Positions 23,683 to 32,975 of a DNA stretch of 64,000 nt are shown here, piece after piece. This DNA is from a bacterium (GTDB taxonomy: Bacteria; Pseudomonadota; Alphaproteobacteria; Caulobacterales; Hyphomonadaceae), in assembly GCA_016125045.1 (NCBI GenBank), contig WGML01000009.1, positions 53,206-117,205 of the forward strand. The letters run 5' to 3'. The notes beneath the pieces are model-generated. The model was given only the letters and a program-made list of their open reading frames with translations, was not told the origin of the DNA and made no database searches. Within the stretch, counting starts at the first letter, position 1. The number at the start of each line of letters is the position of its first letter. The translations under genes were made by a program, and so were the position numbers.

Positions 23683-24585
23683 ATGAGCGCCAACAAACCC
23701 GTCGTCATCAAGAAAGTCAAAAAGGTCATCGGCGGCGGCCATCACGGCGGCGCCTGGAAAGTGGCCTATGCCGACTTCGTGACCGCCATGATGGCGTTCT
23801 TTCTCCTGATGTGGCTCATCAACACCACGTCGCCGGAGCAGAAGCGCGGCATCGCGGACTATTTCGCGCCAGCGAGCGTTTCGCGCGCCACGCAGGGTTC
23901 GGACGGCATGCTCGGGGGCACGGCCTTCCAGGATGATGGCGCCCGGTCATCCGGCTCGTCTCGCCCCGTCGTCGAGACACAGCAGTCGGACGCCAAGAAG
24001 AAAAACGCAAAATCCGGCGGAACGGACCCCAACGCGTCGTCGAACACCGTCTCCGAGGACGCGCTCGCGCGCGCCAAAGCCCGCCGCGACGATGCAAATT
24101 TCGAGAGCGCGGAAGAATCCCTGCGCCAGGCGCTGCAGGACATGCCCGAGATCGCCGAGCTCTCCAAACATGTGCTGATCGATCAGACGCCGGAGGGCCT
24201 GCGCATCCAGCTCATCGACCAGGAGGGCCGCGCGATGTTTTCTGGCGCGTCCGCCGAGCCGCTGCCCCGCACGGTGCAACTTCTGGAAGTGGTGGCGCAG
24301 GTGATCGACCGGCTCCCGAACCGCATCTCCATTTCGGGACACACCGACACCAGCTCGACCTCCCGGCAGGGCTACAGCAATTGGGAGCTTTCGGCTGACC
24401 GCGCGAACGCCGCAAGGCGCATTCTGGAAGCCGAGCGCGTCGATACCGACCGCATTTTCCAGGTCACGGGCAAGGCGTCGTCCGAACCCCTCTATCCGGA
24501 TGACGCGAACCTTCCCGCCAACCGACGCATTTCCATCGTGCTCCTCCGCGAGGCGCCGGTGCTTCCAGGTGATCACGATTTGTGA
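23683..24585 (+). CDS. motB: Flagellar motor stator protein MotB
   Basis: Proton-channel stator subunit anchored to peptidoglycan. 300 residues. A short basic N-terminus (VVIKKVKKVIGGGHHGGAWK) precedes the single membrane helix, which carries the proton-binding aspartate Asp31 (YADFVTAMMAFFLLMWLINT). A low-complexity linker (about 80-140) leads to the OmpA-like peptidoglycan-binding domain with SGHTDTSS and NWELSADRANAARRIL. motA is not adjacent, as in Caulobacter, where motA and motB are apart. Supports a flagellated stage. Confidence 0.95.
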   Translation: MSANKPVVIKKVKKVIGGGHHGGAWKVAYADFVTAMMAFFLLMWLINTTSPEQKRGIADYFAPASVSRATQGSDGMLGGTAFQDDGARSSGSSRPVVETQQSDAKKKNAKSGGTDPNASSNTVSEDALARAKARRDDANFESAEESLRQALQDMPEIAELSKHVLIDQTPEGLRIQLIDQEGRAMFSGASAEPLPRTVQLLEVVAQVIDRLPNRISISGHTDTSSTSRQGYSNWELSADRANAARRILEAERVDTDRIFQVTGKASSEPLYPDDANLPANRRISIVLLREAPVLPGDHDL

Positions 24586-24687
24586 GGTTGCCGCTGCTCC
24601 CGGCCGGTCACCGCTTGCGCACCGACTTCACCTCCTGCAGGAATCCCATTGGCGTCAGACGCGAAGCGTTGGATAACTAGCGTCACC

Positions 24688-25461
24688 ATGAGGGAAACGG
24701 ACCGCGCGCAGTTCACACCGCCGGACTTTGTCCGAAAGACGAAGTTCTATCTGACGTCGGCGCAGCCCTGCGCCTATCTGCCCGATCAGCTGGAACGCAA
24801 GGTGTTCGCCAATCTCGCGGTCGACGGCGCCGTTGGACTGAATGACCAGCTCACCCGATCGGGCTTCCGCCGCTCCCAGACCATCGCCTATCGGCCGGCC
24901 TGCCAGGCCTGCTCGGCCTGTCGTTCGGTTCGAATTGCCGTCAACAAATTCGAGTGGACACGGCGATGGAGGCGCGTGCTGCGCCAGAACTCGGCGCTTG
25001 AGCGCACGCCCCGGCACGCCGCGGCGACCCGCGAACAATTCCGCCTGCTCAAACGCTACCTTGAACACAGGCATCCGGACGGCGGCATGACCGAGATGGA
25101 CCTGCGCGACTATGTCGGAATGGTCGACGCAAGCCCGGTCCGCTCCGTCGTGTTCGAGTATCGCCGCGCGTCAATCGACGATGCGGACGACCCCCCGCTC
25201 CAGGCCGTCGCGCTGACCGACGTGCTGCGCGACGGCTTGTCGATGGTCTACAGCTTCTTCCGCCCGGAGGACGAGGCGAACAGCCCGGGGGCTTTCATGG
25301 TGCTTGACCATGTGCGTTTCGCAGCGGAACTCGGCCTGCCCTACGTCTATCTCGGCTATTGGGTGAAGGCGTCCCGGAAGATGGGCTACAAGGCGCAGTT
25401 CGGGCCCCTGGAAGTTTATGCGGACAATGTCTGGCGGCCGCTCGACCCCGCCGAAACCTGA
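24688..25461 (+). CDS. bpt: Aspartate/glutamate leucyltransferase (Bpt), N-end rule
   Basis: Transfers Leu from Leu-tRNA to proteins beginning with Asp or Glu, marking them for ClpAP. 257 residues from ATG 24688. The N-terminal ATE domain keeps its cysteines: PCAYLP (Cys28) and ACQACSACRSVRI (Cys72, Cys75, Cys78). The C-terminal ATE domain includes LYFRPEDEANSPG-like FFRPEDEANSPGAF and PYVYLGYWVKASRKMGYKAQF, diagnostic for the family. A TTG at 24649 would add 13 residues; the ATG gives the usual length. Neighbours are unrelated in function. Confidence 0.92.
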   Translation: MRETDRAQFTPPDFVRKTKFYLTSAQPCAYLPDQLERKVFANLAVDGAVGLNDQLTRSGFRRSQTIAYRPACQACSACRSVRIAVNKFEWTRRWRRVLRQNSALERTPRHAAATREQFRLLKRYLEHRHPDGGMTEMDLRDYVGMVDASPVRSVVFEYRRASIDDADDPPLQAVALTDVLRDGLSMVYSFFRPEDEANSPGAFMVLDHVRFAAELGLPYVYLGYWVKASRKMGYKAQFGPLEVYADNVWRPLDPAET

Positions 25462-25507
25462 CCGCAATTCGGCTGAGCCACGCGCAGTCCCGCCGCTCCA
25501 GCCAAAC

Positions 25508-26071
25508 TCAGAACGTTACCTTCGGCGCCTCCTGGATGGCGGCGCGCTCCGCGTCGCCGACCTCGAAGAATTCGCGTGTCCCGAAGCCGAAGGAGCTCGC
25601 GATCAAATTGCCGGGGAATTGCTGGACCGAGGTGTTCAGATCCCCTACCGCGGAATTGTAGAAGCGACGCGCCGCCGCGACCTTGTCCTCGATCGCCGAG
25701 AGTTCGGTCTGCAGCTTGACGAAATTCTCGCTGGCTTTGAGGTCGGGATAGTTTTCTGCGAGCGCGAACAGCTTTCCGAGCTGCTGGGTCAACACGCCCT
25801 CCGCCGCCCCCATCGCGGCCGGACCGGTCGCGGTCGCTGCGGCGTTGCGCGCCGCGATCACAGCGTCGAGCGTCTGACGCTCGTGGGCGGCATAGCCCTT
25901 CACCGTCTCGACCAGGTTCGGAACCAGTTCGCGCCGAAGCTTGAGCTGGACGTCAATGCCGGAGAACGCCTCCTCGGCGCGCTGCCGCTGCGCCACGAGC
26001 GTGTTGTAGAGAACGATCACCGTGACGATGATCAATCCGATCAATCCCGCCGCAATATAGACTGGCAGCAT
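25508..26071 (-). CDS. lemA: LemA family protein
   Basis: 187 residues: an N-terminal membrane helix (YIAAGLIGLIIVTVIVLYN) and then the LemA four-helix bundle. Diagnostic blocks are EEAFSGIDVQLKLRRELVPN and LVETVKGYAAHE, then YPDLKASENFVKLQTEL and RRFYNSAVGDLN. Function unknown across the family; often an inner-membrane protein of stress or protease-linked loci. Usually a TPM-domain or peptidase gene sits beside it; none does here. Confidence 0.93.
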   Translation of the reverse strand: MLPVYIAAGLIGLIIVTVIVLYNTLVAQRQRAEEAFSGIDVQLKLRRELVPNLVETVKGYAAHERQTLDAVIAARNAAATATGPAAMGAAEGVLTQQLGKLFALAENYPDLKASENFVKLQTELSAIEDKVAAARRFYNSAVGDLNTSVQQFPGNLIASSFGFGTREFFEVGDAERAAIQEAPKVTF

Positions 26072-26249
26072 GCGCCCGCTCCTCGTTCACCCGATCGTCC
26101 GGCGGACACCTTACCGGCAGTCCGCGCCGCGAACCAAGCGGAATTCCGAGCGGCCGCGAATCACAACCCACTGAATTTGCTCGCGCGCTTAAACGACCCG
26201 TCAAGCTTAATGCGCTAGGTATGCTGCTTGAGCGAAGTCGGAGCGTCCA

Positions 26250-27164
26250 ATGTCGAACTATAGAATCGCGCAGAAGGCGTATCATCCATCCCGCCTCAAC
26301 GTGCTCGTCGCGGCGTCCGACGGGTACAATCGCATGCTGATGCGGGAGGTGCTGCGCAGCCTGAACATCGGCGAGATTCACGTCGCATCGACGCCCAAGG
26401 AAGCCGCGATCGAGATCATTGAACGCAAGCTCAGCGCCGTCCTGCTCGATGAAAACCTCGGCGAGAGCACGGGGCTCGAATTCACCAAGCGCGTGCGTAC
26501 CGAATTGCCGCCGCAGCACCGCGAAGTGTCGATCATCATCATCACGTCGCTGACAAGGCGCCAGGACGTCGACGTCGCCCGGAACGCCGGGATCGACGAA
26601 ATCATCGCCAAGCCCATGACGACCGCCGCCGTGAACTCCCGGCTCGAAGCCGTCGTCCTCAACCCGCGCCAGTTCGTCGTGTTCCCGAGCTATATCGGCC
26701 CCTGCCGCCGCCGCAAGCCGCTCTCACCGGACTTCCAGGGCGTCCTGCGCCGTCTCAGCGACCCGCTCGACGCCGTCCAGTCGCGCGATGAAGAAGTGTC
26801 CAAGCGCACCGAAAGCATGAAACAGAGCATGACCAAGGTTCAGGACCTGCTCAACTCCATCGCGCCGGGCGTGGTGCTTCCGGTTCGGCAGGTCTACGCC
26901 GCCGCCCAGGAAACCTATGTCGAGGCGCTGGCGCTGAAGGATGTTCTCCTCGAACGCTGCACGAAATCGCTCGTCAGCTATGTTGAAGCCAATGGCGCGG
27001 CCCGCCCTCTCGACAACGAGACGGTCGCCGCCCACGTGCACGCGATCATCGATCTCGTCCGCTCCCCGCTCATCATCACGAAGGAGCGGGAAATGGTGAC
27101 CGAAGGCCTTGAAAAGCTCGTCACCAAGAAGCTCAAGGAAGCCGCCCGAGCGGGATCAGCCTGA
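26250..27164 (+). CDS. Orphan response regulator with unrecognised helical output domain
   Basis: 304 residues. The N-terminal receiver domain (about 15-135) has the phospho-acceptor Asp67 in AVLLDENLGES, the switch Thr99 in IIIITSLT and Lys121 in IIAKPM. The acidic pair at the end of beta-1 is reduced (VLVAASDGYNR: one Asp only), which may weaken Mg2+ binding. The C-terminal ~165 residues are predominantly helical and charged (EEVSKRTESMKQSMTKVQDL; KKLKEAARAGSA) with no DNA-binding, GGDEF or HPt signature that I recognise. No histidine kinase is adjacent. Its 3' end overlaps the end of parC by 9 nt, tail to tail. Confidence 0.82.
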   Translation: MSNYRIAQKAYHPSRLNVLVAASDGYNRMLMREVLRSLNIGEIHVASTPKEAAIEIIERKLSAVLLDENLGESTGLEFTKRVRTELPPQHREVSIIIITSLTRRQDVDVARNAGIDEIIAKPMTTAAVNSRLEAVVLNPRQFVVFPSYIGPCRRRKPLSPDFQGVLRRLSDPLDAVQSRDEEVSKRTESMKQSMTKVQDLLNSIAPGVVLPVRQVYAAAQETYVEALALKDVLLERCTKSLVSYVEANGAARPLDNETVAAHVHAIIDLVRSPLIITKEREMVTEGLEKLVTKKLKEAARAGSA

Positions 27165-29399
27165 GAACCGTCCGTTGCGGTTGAAGCCTTTCGGCGCCAT
27201 CCGGCCCGATGAGGCGCGACGGCCGATCCACTCCCGCCATTCGGGCAGACCGATCCTGCGCCGCGCGGGATCCGCCCAGGCGAAACCGTCCGCCTCCGCG
27301 AACACGATCGCGTCCGCGAGGCCGCCGTCCTTGAAGCCCTGAAGCCGCACGCCCTTGCCGCGCGCCATTTCGGGCAGTTCGGCCGCCGGGAAGATCAGCA
27401 GCTTGCGGTTGTCGCCAATCACCGCCACATGGTCGCCCGCTGCGGGAGTGCACACCAGCAGCTGATCGCCCGCGCCGGGCGTCATGATCACCTTCCCCTT
27501 GCGGGTCTGCGTCACCAGCTCTGCTTCGGGGACAAGGAACCCGTTGCCCGCGGTTGAGGCGAGCAGCCGCTTTGCGCCCTCCACCGGCGTCAGCATCGCG
27601 ATGATCGCTTCGTCCTCCGGGAGATCGACCGACAGCCGGATCGGCTCGCCCGCTCCTCGCCCGCCGGGGAGTTTGTCTGCTCCGAAGGTGAACGCCCGCC
27701 CGCCCGACGACATCAGCACCACCTTGTCGGTCGTCTGACATTCGAGCGCGAAGGCGAGTTCGTCGCCCTCCTTGAACCGCACCTTGTCGAGGTCCTGCCC
27801 GTGGCCCTTCAGCGCCCGGATCCAGCCCATGGTCGACAGGACGACCGTCACCGGCTCCCGCGCGACCATCGCATCCAGCACCGCATCGGAATCGACCTCG
27901 ACCCCTGCGCCGAAATCCGACCGCCGCCGCCCGAGCGAGGTCGACGGATCGAACACCTCGCGCGCCCTTGCGAGCTGGCCGCGCACCTCAAGCCATTGTT
28001 TCTTGGGCGACATCAGCATTGTCACCAGCGTTTCACGCTCGGCGGCGAGCTTCGCATGCTCGCCCTTGATCTCGATTTCCTCAAGCTTGCGCAGCGACCG
28101 CAAACGCATGTTGAGGATGGCGTCAGTCTGAACCTCGCTGAGGCCGAAGGCTTTCATCAGCTCGGCCTTCGGATCGTCCTCGAAACGAATGATCCGGATC
28201 ACCTCGTCGATGTTGAGGTAGGCGATCAGGAAGCCGTCGAGCACCTCAAGCCGGCGCTCGATCTTCTCCAGCCGATGGCGCCCGCGCCGCACCACCACCT
28301 CACGCCGGTGATCGAGGAACGCCCGCAGCATGTCCTTGAGGCCCATCACCTTCGGCACATTCCGGTCGATGACGTTCATATTGACCGAGAAGCGCGTCTC
28401 GAAATCAGACTGCCGGAACACGCTGCCCATCAGCATGTCTGGGTCGACGGTCCGTGACTTCGGTTCGATGACGATGCGGATGTCTTCGGTGCTTTCGTCG
28501 CGCACATCCTCCACGAGCGGCAGTTTCTTCTGTTCAAGCAGTTCCGCCAGCCGCTCGATCAGTTTCGACTTCTGAACCTGATAGGGGATCTCCGTCACCA
28601 CGATACGCCAGACGCCGCGGCCGACCTCCTCCTTCTCCCACCGCGCCTGCAGCCGGATCGAGCCGCGGCCCGTGACATAGGCTTCGCGAATGGTTTCAGT
28701 AGACTCCACAATCACTCCGCCCGTCGGGAAGTCCGGCCCCGGAACGATCTTCATGAGGTCGTCGATCCCGGCCTCAGGCTGATCGAGGAGCAGGATGGCC
28801 GCATCGATCGCCTCGGCCGCGTTGTGCGGCGGGATAGAGGTCGCCATGCCGACCGCGATCCCGGATGATCCATTCGCGAGAAGATTCGGAAACCCCGCCG
28901 GCAGCACCACCGGCTCGCTGTTCTCGCCGTCATAGGTGTCGCGGAAATCGACCGCGTCCTCGTCCAGCCCGTCCAGCAACAGCATGGCGGCGGGCGTGAG
29001 GCGGCTCTCGGTGTAACGGAAGGCGGCCGCGTTATCCCCGTCGATATTGCCGAAATTCCCCTGACCGTCGATCAGCGGATAGCGGACGTTGAAGTCCTGG
29101 GCGAGCCGCACAAGCGCGTCATAGATCGATTGGTCGCCATGCGGGTGGTATTTACCGATGACGTCGCCGACCACGCGGGCGCACTTCTTGTAGGCGCCGT
29201 CCGGATCGAGGTTCAGCTCCCGCATCGCATAGAGCAGACGGCGGTGGACCGGCTTCATGCCGTCGCGGACGTCGGGCAGCGCGCGCGACGTGATCGTCGA
29301 CAACGCATAGGCGAGGTAGCGCTTCGACAACGCCGACGACATCGGCTCATCGATCACACCGCCGGGCGGGCGCTCGTCGGTGGCTGCATCATCACTCAT
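27156..29399 (-). CDS. parC: DNA topoisomerase IV subunit A
   Basis: Breakage-reunion subunit of the chromosome-decatenating type IIA topoisomerase. 747 residues: RALPDVRDGMKPVHRRLLYA (about 39-58), the winged-helix block GKYHPHGDQSIYDALVRLAQ and the catalytic tyrosine Tyr129 in AAAFRYTESRL. Then come tower and coiled-coil regions (LEKIERRLEVLDGFLIAYL), and a reduced C-terminal beta-pinwheel (from about 500) lacking the GyrA box, so ParC rather than GyrA. In the quinolone-determining stretch, Gln90 stands where E. coli ParC has Ser80. Starts 3 nt after the recO stop on the minus strand, so recO-parC form an operon. Confidence 0.95.
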   Translation of the reverse strand: MSDDAATDERPPGGVIDEPMSSALSKRYLAYALSTITSRALPDVRDGMKPVHRRLLYAMRELNLDPDGAYKKCARVVGDVIGKYHPHGDQSIYDALVRLAQDFNVRYPLIDGQGNFGNIDGDNAAAFRYTESRLTPAAMLLLDGLDEDAVDFRDTYDGENSEPVVLPAGFPNLLANGSSGIAVGMATSIPPHNAAEAIDAAILLLDQPEAGIDDLMKIVPGPDFPTGGVIVESTETIREAYVTGRGSIRLQARWEKEEVGRGVWRIVVTEIPYQVQKSKLIERLAELLEQKKLPLVEDVRDESTEDIRIVIEPKSRTVDPDMLMGSVFRQSDFETRFSVNMNVIDRNVPKVMGLKDMLRAFLDHRREVVVRRGRHRLEKIERRLEVLDGFLIAYLNIDEVIRIIRFEDDPKAELMKAFGLSEVQTDAILNMRLRSLRKLEEIEIKGEHAKLAAERETLVTMLMSPKKQWLEVRGQLARAREVFDPSTSLGRRRSDFGAGVEVDSDAVLDAMVAREPVTVVLSTMGWIRALKGHGQDLDKVRFKEGDELAFALECQTTDKVVLMSSGGRAFTFGADKLPGGRGAGEPIRLSVDLPEDEAIIAMLTPVEGAKRLLASTAGNGFLVPEAELVTQTRKGKVIMTPGAGDQLLVCTPAAGDHVAVIGDNRKLLIFPAAELPEMARGKGVRLQGFKDGGLADAIVFAEADGFAWADPARRRIGLPEWREWIGRRASSGRMAPKGFNRNGRFSG

Positions 29400-29402
29400 C
29401 GT

Positions 29403-30176
29403 CTACTCCTCGTCCGGCGAATCGGCGCCAGCCGGAAAGGAGAGTCGCCCGGCTCGCTCGAGCCGGTCAATCATCAGATCGCGCGGTTCGGGCACAGGCT
29501 TGTTGAGATCGCCGAAAAGACGGCGTTCGAGGAACCATCCGGTGAGGCGAAACCCCTGCCCGACCGCCTCGCCGTCTGCGCTCGCGGCGTTGCTGACCAG
29601 GAACCCCGGCAGCGGCAGCAGACGATCGAGCCATTCCGCCGCCGCGTCGGCCCTGACCGCCCGCCCGCTCCTCGGACTGACATGCGTCAGCCCGTCGGTC
29701 GCCCCCGAAAGCGCGCAACGGCTGAGGTCAAGCCCGTAGCCGAGCGCCGTCAGCAGGCCGAGTTCCCAGCGCACGAACAGCGCCGGCCAGACGTCAACAT
29801 CTCCCAGCACGTCAAGCAGCGTCTCCGTCGCGTCGAACAGGCCGGGCTTCGCCTCCCCTTCCGGCAGGGCGTCATTGAGCAGCGACGCAACACTGGTGAG
29901 TGCGCTGAGGGCGAGACTGTCCATCAGGTGCCGGGCCGACCGCTCGGTCTCAGGCTCCGCCTGGGCGAAATGTCCGAGATCGTCCGCGAGCCTCGCCCGC
30001 CATACCAGTTGCAGCGTATTGCCCGGCTGAAGGACCGATCGCCGCTTCCGGCTTGCGCCGCCATGGACAAGCCCGCGCGCCCGACCGCGGTTACGCGTGA
30101 AAACGTCGAGTATGGCCTGCGTCTCGCCGAAGCGCCGCAGTCCGAGCGCCACCCCGCGATCCGTCCACTCAGCCAT
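29403..30176 (-). CDS. recO: DNA repair protein RecO
   Basis: Recombination mediator of the RecFOR pathway that loads RecA on SSB-coated DNA. 257 residues. The N-terminal OB fold begins WTDRGVALGLRRFGETQAIL and DVFTRNRGRARGLVHGGASR, both classic RecO blocks. The helical domain includes LLPEGEAKP-like DALPEGEAKPGLFDATETLL and RWELGLLTALGYGLDLSRCA. The zinc-finger cysteines of some RecO proteins are mostly absent (one Cys at DLSRCALSG), as in many alphaproteobacteria. ATG 30176 chosen; a longer reading to 30227 adds only a basic tail. Confidence 0.93.
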   Translation of the reverse strand: MAEWTDRGVALGLRRFGETQAILDVFTRNRGRARGLVHGGASRKRRSVLQPGNTLQLVWRARLADDLGHFAQAEPETERSARHLMDSLALSALTSVASLLNDALPEGEAKPGLFDATETLLDVLGDVDVWPALFVRWELGLLTALGYGLDLSRCALSGATDGLTHVSPRSGRAVRADAAAEWLDRLLPLPGFLVSNAASADGEAVGQGFRLTGWFLERRLFGDLNKPVPEPRDLMIDRLERAGRLSFPAGADSPDEE

Positions 30177-30282
30177 GAGGCGTTCCCAGCGGCGCAGGCC
30201 CGTTCGACCAGGCCGCCTCCGCGACAAAGGTCTTGTGACGATTCACCTGTCAACCGCCAGAGCGCCGCGCGATCGCCAATCG

Positions 30283-31095
30283 CTAGGTTTCCTGACCTGC
30301 GTCGGCGTCGCCCGCCCCGGCCGAAACCGGCAACAGTCCGCCGCCTCCGAGCACGACTGTGGGAGCTGGTTTGCCCGCCCCCCCCGCCAGCGCCTGCAGC
30401 AGGCGGAGATTCATCAATTCTGGATTGCCTTTGAGCATCCGTGCGGCGTTCGAGAGCGACCGGAGCGACGCCTGCTCACCCCGCGCGCGTTCGAGCGCCG
30501 CCTCACCGTCCTTCTTGGCTTTCCATATGTCGGCGTAGGCGTGCTTGGCCGGCCCCGCCAGCGTGAGGTCCCTCACCATCACCTCTTCCAGTTCCAGTCC
30601 GACCGCCTGGGCGCGGTCCGCGAGGGCCCCGACGAAGCCATCCACCAGCGCGCCGCGATCTGTCACGATCGTCTCCAGAGGCTGCGCCGCGACCCGCTTG
30701 CGAAGCTCGACCTGCACGTCCTCATACAGCCGGGAATAAGGCTGGTCGCTTTGCGCCCGATAGGCCCGCGGATTGACGATCCGGTAGCGAATGATGAGGC
30801 TCACCCGAACCGGCAGGAGATCGCTAGTGAGAACCTCCTGTCCGCTCGTATGCATGGAGCGCGACCGCAGGTCATAGAGTTCGATCCGATTTTCGGTTAG
30901 CCAGGTCGAATACTTGCCGGGCTTGAGCGTCTCGACGATGAGGCCTTTGCGGATCAGAAGCCCGAGCTGGAACTCCTCGACCACGACCATGCTCGCCCGG
31001 CGCCGGCGCAGCAGGAACGGCACCCCGAAGACCGCGAACAAGACGAGCGCGATCACCACAAACCCAACAATGATGTCAGTGATCGCTTCCGTCAT
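30283..31095 (-). CDS. SPFH/band 7-domain membrane protein
   Basis: 270 residues with an N-terminal membrane helix (IIVGFVVIALVLFAVFGVPF) and then a prohibitin-homology domain: EEFQLGLLIRKGLIVETLKP, VLTSDLLPVRVSLIIRYRIV and VGLELEEVMVRDLTLAGPAK. A short charged coiled coil (KAKKDGEAALERARGEQASL) follows, and the tail is Gly/Ala-rich. Fits slipin/stomatin-like membrane scaffolds; eukaryote-like SPFH proteins organise membrane domains. The usual NfeD partner is not adjacent. Confidence 0.85.
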   Translation of the reverse strand: MTEAITDIIVGFVVIALVLFAVFGVPFLLRRRRASMVVVEEFQLGLLIRKGLIVETLKPGKYSTWLTENRIELYDLRSRSMHTSGQEVLTSDLLPVRVSLIIRYRIVNPRAYRAQSDQPYSRLYEDVQVELRKRVAAQPLETIVTDRGALVDGFVGALADRAQAVGLELEEVMVRDLTLAGPAKHAYADIWKAKKDGEAALERARGEQASLRSLSNAARMLKGNPELMNLRLLQALAGGAGKPAPTVVLGGGGLLPVSAGAGDADAGQET

Positions 31096-31349
31096 CCGTC
31101 TCTCCGCTCGCGCCCGACTGGCGGCGGAGGGTCTTCGCCCTCCACGGGACCGACGCGGGGGCCCGAAGCCCTCAGGGCGTCGATCCGGTTGCCCGAAGGC
31201 CGGACGGCGAAGACCCCCACAGGGTCCTGGAAGGACTGGTTAGCAGCCAGATGCTTCCCGCACACGGGGCCTGACGGTTTGCTACGCGCCCCCGGCCCGC
31301 TCACGGGTCAGCGAAGCGACACTACATCCAACCTGGATGAAATTGAAAG

Positions 31350-32303
31350 ATGTCGCACCGAGAGGCAGTCTCCGGCATGGTCCTCATCGTTCATCACCCG
31401 GAATTCGACGCGAGCTCCGTGCCGGACGGGCACCGGTTTCCGATGCGAAAATACGGCCTGCTGGCCGATCGGCTGCGACAGTCGGGCCGGTTTCCCGAGT
31501 CGCTCTGGCGAACGCCTTCCCCCGCACTGCGCGAGGACCTCGAACGCGCCCACGATCCTCGCTATGTCGATGCTGTGCTGTCAGGGACGCTCGATACGCG
31601 CGCTCAGCGCAGGATCGGATTTCCGGTGACGCCGGATGTCGTCCGCCGATCACTCCTCTCCTGCGGCGCCACCTTGCTCGCGGGAGAGCTCGCGCTCGCC
31701 ACCGGGGCCGCCGCCAGCACCGCCGGGGGCTCCCATCACGCATCGAGGGATGGCGGGGCCGGGTTCTGCGTGTTCAACGACGTCGCCGTGGCGGCGCTCG
31801 CGCTTCTGGTCGCCGGACGCGCATCATCGATCCTGATCGTCGATGCGGATGTGCACCATGGCGATGGAACGGCGATCATCTTCGGGACGACGCCGAATGT
31901 GTTCACGCTGTCGGTCCATTGCGCCGACAATTGGCCGACCCGCAAACCGCCCTCCGATCTCGATGTGGCGCTTCCGAAAGGAACGTCGGATGAAACCTAT
32001 CTGCAGCACTTCTCAAACGCGATTCAAACCGCGGTACAGCGCGCCTCGCCGGACCTGATATTCTACAATGCGGGCGTGGACCCCCATGAGGAAGACCGGC
32101 TGGGCCTCCTCTCATTGACGGATGACGGGCTTCGCCGGCGTGACGCGGCGCTGGCCTCGCTCGCCCGCGAGCACCAGATTCCGGTCTGCGGGGTGCTCGG
32201 CGGCGGCTATGGCGCCTCTCCCGACGCGGTCGCAAGGCGCCACACCTTCCTGTTCGATGCCTTCGCGGACGCCTTCGGAGCGTCAGTCTGCTCCGACCGG
32301 TGA
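31350..32303 (+). CDS. Histone deacetylase-family (arginase/deacetylase fold) hydrolase
   Basis: Zinc-dependent deacylase of 317 residues. The charge-relay His pair is in GGSHHASRDGG, the zinc ligands in DADVHHGDGTA, and the transition-state Tyr in GVLGGGYG. AGVDPHEEDRLG supplies the third metal ligand region. Bacterial relatives act on acetylpolyamines, acetoin-type metabolites or acetyl-lysine; I cannot choose. ATG 31350 is assumed; ATG 31377 is possible because the first nine residues precede the fold. The last 21 nt overlap the DUF6134 gene tail to tail. Confidence 0.9.
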   Translation: MSHREAVSGMVLIVHHPEFDASSVPDGHRFPMRKYGLLADRLRQSGRFPESLWRTPSPALREDLERAHDPRYVDAVLSGTLDTRAQRRIGFPVTPDVVRRSLLSCGATLLAGELALATGAAASTAGGSHHASRDGGAGFCVFNDVAVAALALLVAGRASSILIVDADVHHGDGTAIIFGTTPNVFTLSVHCADNWPTRKPPSDLDVALPKGTSDETYLQHFSNAIQTAVQRASPDLIFYNAGVDPHEEDRLGLLSLTDDGLRRRDAALASLAREHQIPVCGVLGGGYGASPDAVARRHTFLFDAFADAFGASVCSDR

Positions 32304-32975
32304 CGGCGTATCCGCAAGAACGTATTCGATTTTCTGGCCGTCAGCGTTGAAGGCGCATTTCACCCAGCGCCCGGCCTCATCGAACCAGAACAGGGCGTCG
32401 ATATCGGCGTCTAGGAGAAATTTCTGAGCCCGCACCTCTCGCGCGCCGACCTTCACCATCTCCGTCCCGAGGTCTTCAACCACCACCGGGATCAGCTCGC
32501 CGCTCTCCGTGGACAGCATCTTTCGCGACCGGAACTGATCGATATTCCAGTGTGAAGACGGGATGATGTCCGCAGGAGCCATCCCCTTGAACGCGGACCC
32601 CGCAATGCGCACCCCCTCCAGCGTCGCCCTGGCGGACACCTCATACCATTTGCCGCCCCGCTTGGTCCGTGCGTCCAGCGAAAGGAGCTTTCGATCCTTC
32701 CAGACTTCCCTCGATGTCTGGGCGTAGTGGTAGGCGGTGATTGGTCCGATCTTGGCCTTGAGGTCGACCCCGGTTTCAACGACCAGTTCATCCCCTCGCA
32801 CCTGGAACGCCACAACGTGTCCGCCGAAAGGCTGACCGTTCCTCAGCACCTTGAACGACAGTTTCTCACCGTCGCTGGGCCACCAGCGCGCGTCCGCGGT
32901 TGCGGCAAGCGGAGTCGACAGGAGCGCCAGCGCCGCAAGTCCGACAACCGACCGCCAGGACAACAGGCGCGTCAT
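32283..32975 (-). CDS. Exported DUF6134-type protein
   Basis: 230-residue protein with a signal peptide (VVGLAALALLSTPLAATADA) and GGGAGG before the ATG at 32975. The mature part has regularly spaced beta strands: GEKLSFKVLRNGQPFGGHVV, YHYAQTSREVWKDRKLLSLD, FLLDADIDALFWFDEAGRWV. I assign it to DUF6134 from this pattern; function unknown, probably periplasmic. The start overlaps the stop of the ChrR-like gene (ATGA at 32972-32975), so the two are coupled and probably work together. Confidence 0.75.
   Translation of the reverse strand: MTRLLSWRSVVGLAALALLSTPLAATADARWWPSDGEKLSFKVLRNGQPFGGHVVAFQVRGDELVVETGVDLKAKIGPITAYHYAQTSREVWKDRKLLSLDARTKRGGKWYEVSARATLEGVRIAGSAFKGMAPADIIPSSHWNIDQFRSRKMLSTESGELIPVVVEDLGTEMVKVGAREVRAQKFLLDADIDALFWFDEAGRWVKCAFNADGQKIEYVLADTPSPVGAD

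Noticed and set aside
31218..31262. Resemblance to the SRP 4.5S RNA core (GTCCTGGAAGGA followed by AGCAGCC)
   Set aside because: The loop is five bases instead of a GNRA tetraloop, and AGCAG does not follow GGA directly as it must; the rest does not fold like SRP RNA.
31092..31304. 70-codon frame on the minus strand overlapping the SPFH start by ATGA
   Set aside because: The overlap is suggestive, but the product is low-complexity (Gly/Pro/Arg) with no Shine-Dalgarno and no recognisable pattern.
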